Origin: Hyphomonas sp. UBA5111
GTDB taxonomy: Bacteria; Pseudomonadota; Alphaproteobacteria; Caulobacterales; Hyphomonadaceae
DNA length: 16,739 nt
Assembly: GCA_002414505.1 (NCBI GenBank)
Contig: DHZF01000072.1
Location: forward strand, 1 to 16,739
Direction of reading: 5' to 3'
The notes under the pieces are model-generated. The model searched no databases and was not told the DNA's origin. It saw only the letters and a program-made list of their open reading frames with translations. Shown piece after piece: positions 9,201 through 14,671 of the stretch. Each line of letters opens with the position of its first letter. The first letter of the stretch is position 1. Made by a program: the position numbers and the translations under genes.

Positions 9201-9662
9201 CGTATTCGCCGGCCCGTCGGAGCCATAGGCCAGCGCCTGGAAACTCATGCCGACCGATTTCAGCTGCAGCGCGATATAGGGCAGGCTCCCTGCCACAGCC
9301 GCGAGGGTTGCGGCGGCCGCAATCGCCCGGCTCTTGCCGTAGCGCGCCGACAGGAAGTCCGACAGGGACGAGATGCCTTCGCGCTGGGTGACATCCCCAA
9401 TCCGCTGCACGAGGCCCGGAAACAGGACGAACACCAGCGTCGGTCCCAGATAAATGGTCAGGTAATCCCATCCGCTTTCCACCGCTGTGCCAACGGCGCC
9501 GAAGAACGTCCAGGATGTGCAATACACTGCCAGCGCGAGCGAATAGACCAGCGGGTGCTGGGTGAATCCCGGCCGCATTGCCGTCTGGTCCCCGCGCCAG
9601 GCGATCAGGAACAGGCCAAGCATGTAGAGCGTGGTCGCTCCAAGGATCAGCCAGACAGGCAT
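6171..9662 (-). CDS. crbS: Transporter-linked hybrid sensor kinase, CrbS-like
   Basis: A 1163-residue hybrid kinase. Residues 1 to about 502 form a multi-helix sodium:solute symporter (SLC5/SSS) domain. Next is a soluble segment (about 503-615) in the place of the STAC domain of CbrA/CrbS proteins, a PAS domain (about 630-740), a coiled coil (745-790), HisKA (AAASHDLLQPLNAARL, His800), HATPase (N-box Asn907/Asn911; G1 DTGPG from Asp938; GLGL 970-973) and a C-terminal receiver (Asp1036/Asp1037, acceptor Asp1080, Lys1131). This matches CrbS/MxtR in length and order; CrbS controls acs in Vibrio and Pseudomonas. The ATG at 9662 is preferred because GAGAGG sits five bases upstream, whereas the GTG at 9668 would abut that site. 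The gene is downstream of the actP terminator and so probably has its own promoter. CbrA-type kinases share the transporter part, but neighbouring acs, actP and a LuxR-type regulator favour CrbS. Confidence 0.9.
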   Translation of the reverse strand: MPVWLILGATTLYMLGLFLIAWRGDQTAMRPGFTQHPLVYSLALAVYCTSWTFFGAVGTAVESGWDYLTIYLGPTLVFVLFPGLVQRIGDVTQREGISSLSDFLSARYGKSRAIAAAATLAAVAGSLPYIALQLKSVGMSFQALAYGSDGPANTPANETVLLTAFALAIFAILFGTRQSDATRHNSGLMRVLAVEAVLKLAALIAVAILSIKLLMSGSVPENAPVAHTFETFRFSERFITMTLLAMAAIICLPRQFHVAMIERQTQKDLETAKWVFPVYMLLTSLVVIPITIAGMAILGPGAQPDLFVLDLSLQRGSGLLATLVFLGGFSAATGMVIISTVALSTMVTNDLVVPAIMRSGRFASLSGDAGARIVLTRRIVIIVLLMLAYAYYRRAGTGEALAQIGLLSFAAAAQFAPGLIGAVTWGHGRRSGVLAGLISGMALWAYTLFLPAIVGYDAITAIVPSALDPHAMFGLKIEDSLTHGVLLSLGTNLLLFVIVSLRARERLRDRVQAAVFVGGDQVIEIAEGAVDTHAFKVSPNGLKTLASRFLTPEAVDHAFVKFEEDTGIAASGDAPANWLLVQRTEKLLAGALGSSSARVVLSSAIGGSDVTLPDVLSMLDHKTQAARFERHMLQSMLENIPHGISVVDSDQKLVAWNTAYVDLFDYPAAKVVVGVPVAELIEHNIRTGWIDGDPAEQARRRVAHMRSGRAYTYERRNPDGLYLRISGNPMPGGGYVTTFADITEDKLREQALVEANEMLESRVKERTRKLEAMADDLNLARQEAEGANASKTRFLAAASHDLLQPLNAARLYLGSIIANGSAPDLATRADRAIQSADELLKGLLDISRLDHSQVKAVPVKLPLGPLLEDLIDEAQPMADRSGLELRVAPTKLAVFADPDYLKSIVRNFISNARRYTKSGGVLVGARRRGRKVRIEVYDTGPGIPADRLELIFEEFRKYEDSDNVGIRGAGLGLSIVRRLASLMDAKIDVRSTPGKGSVFSVTVPMAETPPVRRAKSVNAFTRDDTSLKGISILFVDDEPAIVDSMTRLLESWGCRATSVRTVAEAVECLKDECFDALIADLDLEDEVSGLDLIQQNRARLRDPANVLLLTAATNVPDLSKARGASVPVLRKPSNPVDIRQFLMMCKTRGRGQAFEALPTEVSS

Positions 9663-9727
9663 TTGCACCTCTCGATACGGTTCATGCCAGAGTTACACAC
9701 GGCATCGAACCGGGAAATTGGCCTTAC

Positions 9728-9738
9728 GTCTATAAGAC
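9728..9738. promoter_or_regulatory. Inverted repeat GTCT-N3-AGAC upstream of crbS
   Basis: GTCTATAAGAC uses the same four-base half sites as the operator-like motif, but in the opposite order and with three bases between them. It lies 66-76 bases before the crbS ATG. It could be a variant regulatory site or chance; the evidence is weak. Confidence 0.2.
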
Positions 9739-9755
9739 AGCAGCCGTTAAAACGG

Positions 9756-9784
9756 AAAAAGGGTGGCCCCAGAAGGGGCCACCC
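9756..9784 (-). terminator. Rho-independent terminator of the symporter operon
   Basis: A perfect 10-bp stem (GGGTGGCCCC, 9761-9770, paired with 9775-9784) closes a four-base loop. On the minus strand it is followed by five T residues (9760-9756). It starts 25 bases after the actP stop and should end that transcript before crbS. Confidence 0.9.
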
Positions 9785-9809
9785 GTCAGTTTGGAGTCGC
9801 AGGGAGAGG

Positions 9810-11585
9810 CTATTCGGCAGGCACAGGGGCCATGCCTTCATCCGCAATGCCGTGCGACTTCCGTGCGCCAGGCACGCGGATGTCTTCTACCAGATCCTGG
9901 ATATCCTGCGGCGGCGGAGCGGTCACGAGGGCCACCACGATGCCTACAGCCAGCGACAGGAACATGAACAGGAAGCCGATGCCTTCCGGTGACACACCGA
10001 ACCACCAGTCTGCAGGATCCGTGTTCACGAACTTGAAGTAGTAGATGTAGCTGAACGTCGAGATGAGGCCGGTCAGCATGGACGCAATGGCCCCTTCCCG
10101 GTTCATCCGTTTCCAGAAGATGCCCAGCACGATCACCGGGAAGAGCGACGCTGCCGCCAGGCCAAAGGCGAAGGCAACCACCTGCGCCACAAAGCCCAGC
10201 TTTGCCGTGTTCATCCCCATGATCCCGGCAAGGACCACCGCGCCGGCGGCCGAGGCACGCGCAACCCGCAATTCGTCCTTGTCTGACATGTCCTTGAACA
10301 GGGTCCTCCGACAGAGATCGTGAGAGATTGATGACGAGATGACCATCAGCAATCCGGCTGCCGTGGACAGGGCCGCCGCAAGGCCGCCTGCAACCACGAG
10401 CCCGATAACCCAGGCCGGCAGGTTCGCGATTGACGGATTGGCCATCACGAAGATATCCCGGTCGAGCTTGGTGACTTCATTGTCGTCACCCGCACGATAC
10501 TGGATCACGCCATCGCCATTCTTGTCCTCAATGCCCAACAGACCGGTTTTTTCCCAGTCCTTGAACCATTTCGGCGTCGGCTTCCCACCGGCTGCCACAA
10601 TCGCCGCAGCCTCGGTCTCATAGTCGGCATCATCCGCGATATAGGTCGACTCATTCACCGTATCGATGAAGTTGAGCCGCGCGAAGGAGGCCACGGCCGG
10701 GGCCGTTGTGTAGAGCAAGGCGATGAACACCAGTGCCCACCCGGCAGAAACCCGGGCCGCACCCGCGCTCGACACCGTGAAGAAGCGGATGATCACGTGC
10801 GGCAAGCCTGCCGTCCCGAACATCAGCGCGCCGGTGATGGCGAATATGTCGAACGTGGTCTTGTTCGTCTGCGTATACTCCTGGAAGCCGAGATCGGTCA
10901 CAACCGTGTTGAGCTTGCCGAGCATCGAGATGTCTTCACCTCTCACATCCGAGATGAAGCCCAGTTGTGGGATCGGATTACCGGTAACGATCAGCGAAAT
11001 GAAGACCGCCGGAACCGTATAGGCAAAGATCAGCACACAATATTGCGCGACCTGAGTATAGGTAATGCCCTTCATGCCACCCAGCACGGCATAGACGAAG
11101 ACGATGCCCATGCCGACCATGATGCCGGTGTTGAACTCGACGCCGAGGAAGCCTGAAAAGGCCACGCCCACGCCTTTCATCTGTCCGGCAATATAGGTGA
11201 AGGACACGAACAGCGCACAGATCACGGCGATCAGGCGGGCCGTGGTCGAATAGTAACGGTCCCCGACAAAGTCCGGCACGGTAAACTTGCCGAATTCGCG
11301 CAGGAACGGCGCCAGCAACAGGGCCAGCAACACATACCCGCCGGTCCAGCCCATAAGGTAGACTGAGCCGCCATACCCCAGAAAGGCAATCAGGCCCGCC
11401 ATTGAAAGGAACGAAGCCGCCGACATCCAGTCGGCCGCGGTCGCCATGCCATTCACCGTGGGATGCACGTCATGGCCAGCAACATAGAAATCATCGGTGG
11501 ATGAGGCCCGGGCCCACAAGGCAATCGCGATGTAGGTCCCAAAGGTGCCAACCACCCAGAAGTATGTCCAGAAATCCTGCCCCAT
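9810..11585 (-). CDS. actP: Cation/acetate symporter large subunit, ActP-like (VC_2705 subfamily)
   Basis: A 591-residue SSS-family inner-membrane protein expected to import acetate, or another short monocarboxylate, with sodium. It begins with a membrane helix (FWTYFWVVGTFGTYIAIALW) and shows the family core ADWMSAASFLSMAGLIAFLGYGG (51-73 region), GGMKGITYTQVAQY (169-182), GLPHVIIRFFTV (260-271) and GLAAALSTAAGLL (401-413). A hydrophilic insert at about 304-380 is typical of the long VC_2705-type symporters and contains an EF-hand-like loop, DKNGDGVIQY from Asp354. It follows the small DUF4212 subunit after four bases (TGA-GGTA-ATG), with GGAGGG inside the upstream gene serving as ribosome site, so the two are translationally coupled. 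Neighbouring acs and crbS/crbR genes support acetate as substrate. The ActP name is by context; related subunits are often annotated only as sodium/substrate symporters. Confidence 0.88.
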   Translation of the reverse strand: MGQDFWTYFWVVGTFGTYIAIALWARASSTDDFYVAGHDVHPTVNGMATAADWMSAASFLSMAGLIAFLGYGGSVYLMGWTGGYVLLALLLAPFLREFGKFTVPDFVGDRYYSTTARLIAVICALFVSFTYIAGQMKGVGVAFSGFLGVEFNTGIMVGMGIVFVYAVLGGMKGITYTQVAQYCVLIFAYTVPAVFISLIVTGNPIPQLGFISDVRGEDISMLGKLNTVVTDLGFQEYTQTNKTTFDIFAITGALMFGTAGLPHVIIRFFTVSSAGAARVSAGWALVFIALLYTTAPAVASFARLNFIDTVNESTYIADDADYETEAAAIVAAGGKPTPKWFKDWEKTGLLGIEDKNGDGVIQYRAGDDNEVTKLDRDIFVMANPSIANLPAWVIGLVVAGGLAAALSTAAGLLMVISSSISHDLCRRTLFKDMSDKDELRVARASAAGAVVLAGIMGMNTAKLGFVAQVVAFAFGLAAASLFPVIVLGIFWKRMNREGAIASMLTGLISTFSYIYYFKFVNTDPADWWFGVSPEGIGFLFMFLSLAVGIVVALVTAPPPQDIQDLVEDIRVPGARKSHGIADEGMAPVPAE

Positions 11586-11589
11586 TACC

Positions 11590-11856
11590 TCAGCCCTCCA
11601 CGCCGTATTTCTTCTCCAGCCGGTTCATTGCCCGGCAGTAGTAGAAGATCAGTCCAACGAAGACGTAGATCGATCCGTTCTGGGCGAACCAGAACCCAAG
11701 CGGCGCGCCGCCGATCGACAGATTATCCAGAAGGTCCCGGAACAGGATGCCTGCTCCATATGAGACCGCAAACCAGATGACGAGCAGGGAAAGGGTCAGT
11801 CGGATGACTTCCCGCCAATACCCCTTCCCATCAATTTTGTAGCCAGGTTCTGACAC
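11590..11856 (-). CDS. Symporter small subunit, DUF4212 family
   Basis: An 88-residue membrane protein with two helices (about 18-38 and 60-76). The conserved family blocks are YWREVIRLTLSLLVIWF (13-29) and GAPLGFWFAQNGSIYVFVGL (50-69). Members are encoded immediately before a VC_2705-type sodium:solute symporter and are thought to be its small subunit, much as YjcH precedes ActP. The start is a GTG at 11856, fixed by GGGAGG six bases upstream; no suitable in-frame ATG exists nearby. It is the first gene of the operon with actP. An operator-like motif lies 82-95 bases upstream. Family assignment is confident; the exact role in transport is unknown. Confidence 0.9.
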   Translation of the reverse strand: MSEPGYKIDGKGYWREVIRLTLSLLVIWFAVSYGAGILFRDLLDNLSIGGAPLGFWFAQNGSIYVFVGLIFYYCRAMNRLEKKYGVEG

Positions 11857-11896
11857 GTGTTTCCTCCCATGACATTTTTTGTCTTTGCGCAGTTCC

Positions 11897-11912
11897 GCAG
11901 CCTGCAGGCTGC
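11897..11912. repeat. 16-bp perfect palindrome in the symporter operon leader
   Basis: GCAGCCTGCAGGCTGC is fully self-complementary. Flanking TTCC and CGGAA extend the potential hairpin with one bulged base. It lies between the operator-like site and the DUF4212 start, 41-56 bases before the GTG. It could be an operator for a symmetric repressor or a leader hairpin. It has no T tract, so it is not an intrinsic terminator. Confidence 0.5.
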
Positions 11913-11937
11913 CGGAAGCAGGAGGAATATGAAACCT

Positions 11938-11951
11938 GAACTTTGGTCTTA
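11938..11951 (-). promoter_or_regulatory. Putative CrbR operator, site 2 (symporter operon)
   Basis: Read on the minus strand this is TAAGACCAAAGTTC. It matches site 3 at 12 of 14 positions and site 1 at 11 of 14. It lies 82-95 bases upstream of the DUF4212 GTG and just beyond the stop of the small membrane protein gene. No clear -10 box follows at the spacing seen at site 3, so the promoter itself is not assigned. Confidence 0.55.
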
Positions 11952-11964
11952 ATGCCGGTTTTAC

Positions 11965-12177
11965 CTAATCGGCCTCAGGGCCGGGAGCGGCTTGGGTCTT
12001 GCGTGCATGCCGCCATTCGGCGATGCCGCCCATGATCAACCAGCCCGACAGGACCAGCCCGCCCAGCAAATAGGCTTCGCGGAAGCCGAGCCCCGGCTCA
12101 AGGATCGCCACAGCCGCCCGGAACGCGAAAATAAGGCCCATCAGGATGCCGAGAGAGATCATGATGTGGTGTTTCAT
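11965..12177 (-). CDS. Small two-helix membrane protein of unknown function
   Basis: I do not recognise this protein. From the ATG at 12177 it has 70 residues: two hydrophobic helices at about 5-27 and 36-54, a short GLGFRE loop between them, and a polar tail (EWRHARKTQAAPGPEAD) that would be cytoplasmic by the positive-inside rule. The frame is open upstream to an ATG at 12273, but that longer version would place an operator-like motif and a promoter inside the coding region, so the short form is preferred. The ribosome site (AAGGAAG) is 14 bases away and weak. The gene lies upstream of the symporter operon on the same strand with its own promoter and a site matching the putative CrbR motif. 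I infer co-regulation with acetate transport. Whether it is truly translated cannot be shown from sequence alone. Confidence 0.6.
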   Translation of the reverse strand: MKHHIMISLGILMGLIFAFRAAVAILEPGLGFREAYLLGGLVLSGWLIMGGIAEWRHARKTQAAPGPEAD

Positions 12178-12212
12178 TGCTGCCGCAGACGCTTCCTTCT
12201 TGACCGGAGACG

Positions 12213-12240
12213 ACCATATGCGTCTGGCGCCGTGTGGCAA
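12213..12240 (-). promoter_or_regulatory. Candidate sigma-70-type promoter of the small membrane protein gene
   Basis: On the minus strand a -35 box TTGCCA (12240-12235) and a -10 box TATGGT (12218-12213) are 16 bases apart. Transcription would start near 12206, about 29 bases before the ATG. The operator-like site ends four bases upstream of the -35 box, centred near -45, a normal place for an activator contacting RNA polymerase. Confidence 0.5.
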
Positions 12241-12244
12241 GGCA

Positions 12245-12258
12245 GGACTTTGGTCTAA
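12245..12258 (-). promoter_or_regulatory. Putative CrbR operator, site 3 (small membrane protein gene)
   Basis: Read on the minus strand this is TTAGACCAAAGTCC, containing GAC-N4-GTC. It differs from site 2 at only two of 14 positions. It abuts the candidate promoter of the small membrane protein gene. It also lies 20 bases upstream of the rplY -35 box on the other strand, so an effect on rplY is possible but not expected. Confidence 0.55.
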
Positions 12259-12277
12259 CGCCCCCTGCGGCAAAGCC

Positions 12278-12306
12278 TTGCCAGTACAGGCCGTATCGCA
12301 TATATG
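12278..12306 (+). promoter_or_regulatory. Candidate promoter of rplY
   Basis: TTGCCA (12278-12283) and TATATG (12301-12306) are 17 bases apart, a good sigma-70-type match. The start would be near 12313, giving a leader of about 90 bases before the L25 ATG. Confidence 0.5.
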
Positions 12307-12402
12307 CGCGCCTTCAGAAACGGCGGCGCAAGGCCGTGCGTGTCAGCTTCTTACCTCATCCCGAATGCGGAGAGGCGGAGTCGAGGGCGAAAGGAAACCC
12401 CA

Positions 12403-13062
12403 ATGTCCAAATCCCAAATTACTTTCAATGTCGAACTGCGCGAGCGCGTCGGCAGCGGCGGATCCCGCGCAGCACGTCGCGAAGGCTTTGTGCCCGGCGT
12501 TCTTTATGGTGGCGGCGAAGATCCCGTTGCGATTACCCTGAAGCGCAACGAAGTGCTCAAGGCCATCGAGACCGGCCACTTCCTGTCGTCCACCGCAACG
12601 CTCGTCCACAAGGGCACGAAACAGCTCGTGATCCCTCAGGCGATCCAGATGCACCCGGTCTCCGACCAGCCCATGCACGTAGACCTGTTCCGCGTCAGCC
12701 GCGACCAGAAGATCAAGGTGGAAGTCCAGGTCCACTTCACCGGCGAAGAAGTGTCTCCGGGCCTCAAAAAGGGCGGCACGCTCAACGTGGTGCGCCACAC
12801 GGTCGAACTGCTTGTTCCGGCCGGCAACATTCCGGAATCTCTGGAAGCAGACGTCTCCACGCTGGAAATCGGCGACAATGTGAAAATCTCCGACATCACC
12901 CTGCCGGGCGATGCCGAGCCGACCATCACCGACCGCGACTTCACCATCGCGACCATCGCTGGCCGTACGGCAACCGCCGACACTACGACGGAAGAAGGTG
13001 AAGAGGCTGAAGGCGAAGAAGCCGCAGCTGAAACCGAAGCCGAAGCGGAGTCGGAAGACTGA
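12403..13062 (+). CDS. rplY: 50S ribosomal protein L25 / general stress protein Ctc
   Basis: A 219-residue protein of the long L25 (Ctc/TL5) type that binds 5S rRNA in the large ribosomal subunit. The N-terminal L25 domain (about 4-95) shows the conserved VGSGGSRAARREGFVPGVLYG stretch at 16-36 (near-universal G...ARxxR...GxxPGVxYG). A C-terminal beta domain follows (about 100-190, VEVQVHFTGEEVSPGLKKGG, then LEIGDNVKISDI), with a highly acidic Glu/Ala tail at 197-219, as is common in alphaproteobacteria. The frame is open further upstream, but the ATG at 12403 is chosen because AAAGGA lies about seven bases before it and the protein then begins exactly at the family start. It is followed by pth, the usual partner in many bacteria, after 86 bases that hold a hairpin. 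Confidence 0.96.
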   Translation: MSKSQITFNVELRERVGSGGSRAARREGFVPGVLYGGGEDPVAITLKRNEVLKAIETGHFLSSTATLVHKGTKQLVIPQAIQMHPVSDQPMHVDLFRVSRDQKIKVEVQVHFTGEEVSPGLKKGGTLNVVRHTVELLVPAGNIPESLEADVSTLEIGDNVKISDITLPGDAEPTITDRDFTIATIAGRTATADTTTEEGEEAEGEEAAAETEAEAESED

Positions 13063-13080
13063 TCGGCAAATTCTGGTCTC

Positions 13081-13110
13081 GTGTGTCCAGCCTTTTGGGG
13101 CTGGGCACAC
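13081..13110 (+). other. Strong hairpin between rplY and pth
   Basis: A 12-base stem (GTGTGTCCAGCC, 13081-13092, with 13099-13110; one G-U pair) encloses a six-base loop. It starts 18 bases after the L25 stop and ends 25 bases before the pth ribosome site. No T run follows, so it is not a standard terminator. It may be an RNA-processing or mRNA-stability element, or an attenuator that lowers pth relative to L25. Confidence 0.6.
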
Positions 13111-13148
13111 AGCCAAACCCTGCTATTTCGGAAGAGGGAGGCCGCATC

Positions 13149-13751
13149 GTGCTCATTCTTTCCGGTCAGGGAAATCCAGGCGAAAAATATGCGAAGAACC
13201 GGCACAATGCCGGTTTTCTCGTTTTGGACGCGATCCACGCCGCGCATGGATTCCAGCCCTGGCGCTCGAAATTTGAAAGCGAGATTGCGGAGGGCTTTAT
13301 CGGCCCGGACCGCGTCAAGACGCTGCTCGTCAAGCCGCAAACCTTCTACAATGAGACCGGCCGCGCCCTTTCCAAGGTCGCCCAATTCTACAAATTGTCT
13401 CCGGAAGACGTGGTTGTCCTGCATGACGAGATCGATCTCGCGCCCGGCCGCGTACGCCTGAAACAAGGCGGCGGTCATTCCGGCAACAATGGTGTCCGCT
13501 CGATGATTGCCCATCTCGGCGAGACTGTTCGCCGGGTCCGCATCGGTGTCGGCCACCCCGGCGACAAGTCGCGGGTCATGCCCTACGTGCTATCCGATTT
13601 CTCAAAAGCCGACCATGACTGGTTCGATCCGCTGGTAAAGGCGATCTCTGACGCTCTGCCCTTCCTGGCCGAAGGCAATGACGAACGCTTCCAGACCGAA
13701 GTGATGCGTCTCGCGCCTGCGCCAAAGCACGATCCCAAACAGACGCGCTAG
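13149..13751 (+). CDS. pth: Peptidyl-tRNA hydrolase
   Basis: Releases tRNA from peptidyl-tRNA that drops off the ribosome. From the GTG at 13149 it has 200 residues, normal for Pth. Visible residues are Asn9 in GNPG, catalytic His19 in NRHNAGF (17-23), KPQTFYNETG (62-71), catalytic Asp93 in VLHDEIDL, and the GGGHSGNNGVRS loop at 107-118 with Asn113/Asn114. The GTG is chosen because GGGAGG sits seven bases upstream (13136-13141) and the protein then starts at the first beta strand; a longer version would begin inside the hairpin stem at 13083. The first signature reads SGQGNPG rather than the usual VGLGNPG. The stop overlaps the convergent oxidoreductase stop within CTAG. It is the downstream partner of rplY. 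Confidence 0.95.
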   Translation: MLILSGQGNPGEKYAKNRHNAGFLVLDAIHAAHGFQPWRSKFESEIAEGFIGPDRVKTLLVKPQTFYNETGRALSKVAQFYKLSPEDVVVLHDEIDLAPGRVRLKQGGGHSGNNGVRSMIAHLGETVRRVRIGVGHPGDKSRVMPYVLSDFSKADHDWFDPLVKAISDALPFLAEGNDERFQTEVMRLAPAPKHDPKQTR

Positions 13752-14671
13752 CCGTCCAGCTTTGCCAGTGCGACTGCCTCGGCGGCTTCCGCCATGGCAA
13801 CGGCGCCGACCGTACCGTGCGCCGGCACCGGGCTACGCCCCAGCCCAAGGCACGCGGCATAGAAGCCTTCATCGGCGGCGCCAAGCGGATCGGGCAGGTC
13901 TGCCGCAATCTCGACGCGCACGTCATAAGGCGTCGTGTTGACCAGCTGCCGTGTCAGGAAGTCGATCGAGATTTCTCCCGACGGGTAGACTACATGCATG
14001 GTGCGCTGACGGGCCTCTGCCGCGCGGCTGGCCATCAGGCGCGCCACGCCGCCACTCGCATAGGTGAACTGGGCGCTGGCTTCGTCGATATGGTCTGAAT
14101 GCACCCGCTTGCCACTCGCCATGACGCCGGTGAATTCATTTCCCATCATCATGGCGGCAAGGTCGAGATCGTGGATCATGAGGTCCCAGATCACCGAGAC
14201 ATCGCCCGCACGATTATCCGGCGCCGGCGGTCCGGCGCGGACGGATTCGATCAGCAGGGGTGTCTCTTCAATCGCAAGCACGCCCATGGCACGCGCCACG
14301 AACCGCTCCTGGTGCCCCACCTGCAGGATGCGTCCGCGCGCAGCGGCTTCGTCGGCCAGATCGCGGGCGGCCTTGCCGGTCAGCGCCAGCGGCTTCTCCA
14401 CCAGCACATGGCAGTGGGCTTCGATGGCCTGCCGGGCCAGCTTCTCATGCCAGATGGCCGGAACTGCGATCACGATAGCATCGCACGCTTCGAGAAACGC
14501 TTCGTAATTGTCAAACCCCTTGGCGCCAAACCGGCTGGCAATCGCGGTCGCCCGGTCCAGGTCGATATCATAGACCCCGACGAGTTCGGTTCGAGCAGAC
14601 GCGGCAGCCTTTTGGGCGTGGTAATTGCCAAAAACTCCAGCGCCCGCGACGCCTACTTTCAGTGTGGTCAT
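13748..14671 (-). CDS. Gfo/Idh/MocA-family NAD(P)-dependent oxidoreductase
   Basis: A 307-residue dehydrogenase-like protein. The N-terminal Rossmann fold has VGVAGAGVFGNYHAQ (6-20, GxGxxG type), an acidic Asp35 after the second strand suggesting NAD preference, and the family EKP motif at 92-94 (VEKPLAL). The C-terminal domain carries WDLMIHDLDLAAMMMG (162-177), where Asp163/His167/Asp168 match the substrate-site region of the family. At 307 residues it is slightly short for the group, which commonly runs 330-380. The substrate cannot be told from sequence; related proteins act on sugars, inositols or nucleotide sugars. The ribosome site before the ATG is weak (AGAGGG, about 11 bases away). 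It converges on pth with overlapping stops and is divergent from the MDR oxidoreductase, with 171 bases between. Confidence 0.88.
   Translation of the reverse strand: MTTLKVGVAGAGVFGNYHAQKAAASARTELVGVYDIDLDRATAIASRFGAKGFDNYEAFLEACDAIVIAVPAIWHEKLARQAIEAHCHVLVEKPLALTGKAARDLADEAAARGRILQVGHQERFVARAMGVLAIEETPLLIESVRAGPPAPDNRAGDVSVIWDLMIHDLDLAAMMMGNEFTGVMASGKRVHSDHIDEASAQFTYASGGVARLMASRAAEARQRTMHVVYPSGEISIDFLTRQLVNTTPYDVRVEIAADLPDPLGAADEGFYAACLGLGRSPVPAHGTVGAVAMAEAAEAVALAKLDG

Noticed and set aside
9731..9744. TAAGACAGCAGCCG as a fourth operator-like site
   Set aside because: It shares only the TAAGAC half; the AAAGT half is missing.
7917..9992. A 691-codon open frame on the + strand opposite crbS
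   Set aside because: It is a shadow of the high-GC coding strand: rich in Arg, Gln, His and Gly, with no recognisable domain, and it crosses the crbS promoter region and the actP terminator.
12178..12273. N-terminal extension of the small membrane protein
   Set aside because: It would put the operator-like motif and promoter inside the coding region and adds a polar stretch before the first helix.
12304..12402. Upstream extension of L25
   Set aside because: It would begin on top of the -10 box of the candidate promoter, has no ribosome site, and does not belong to the L25 family.
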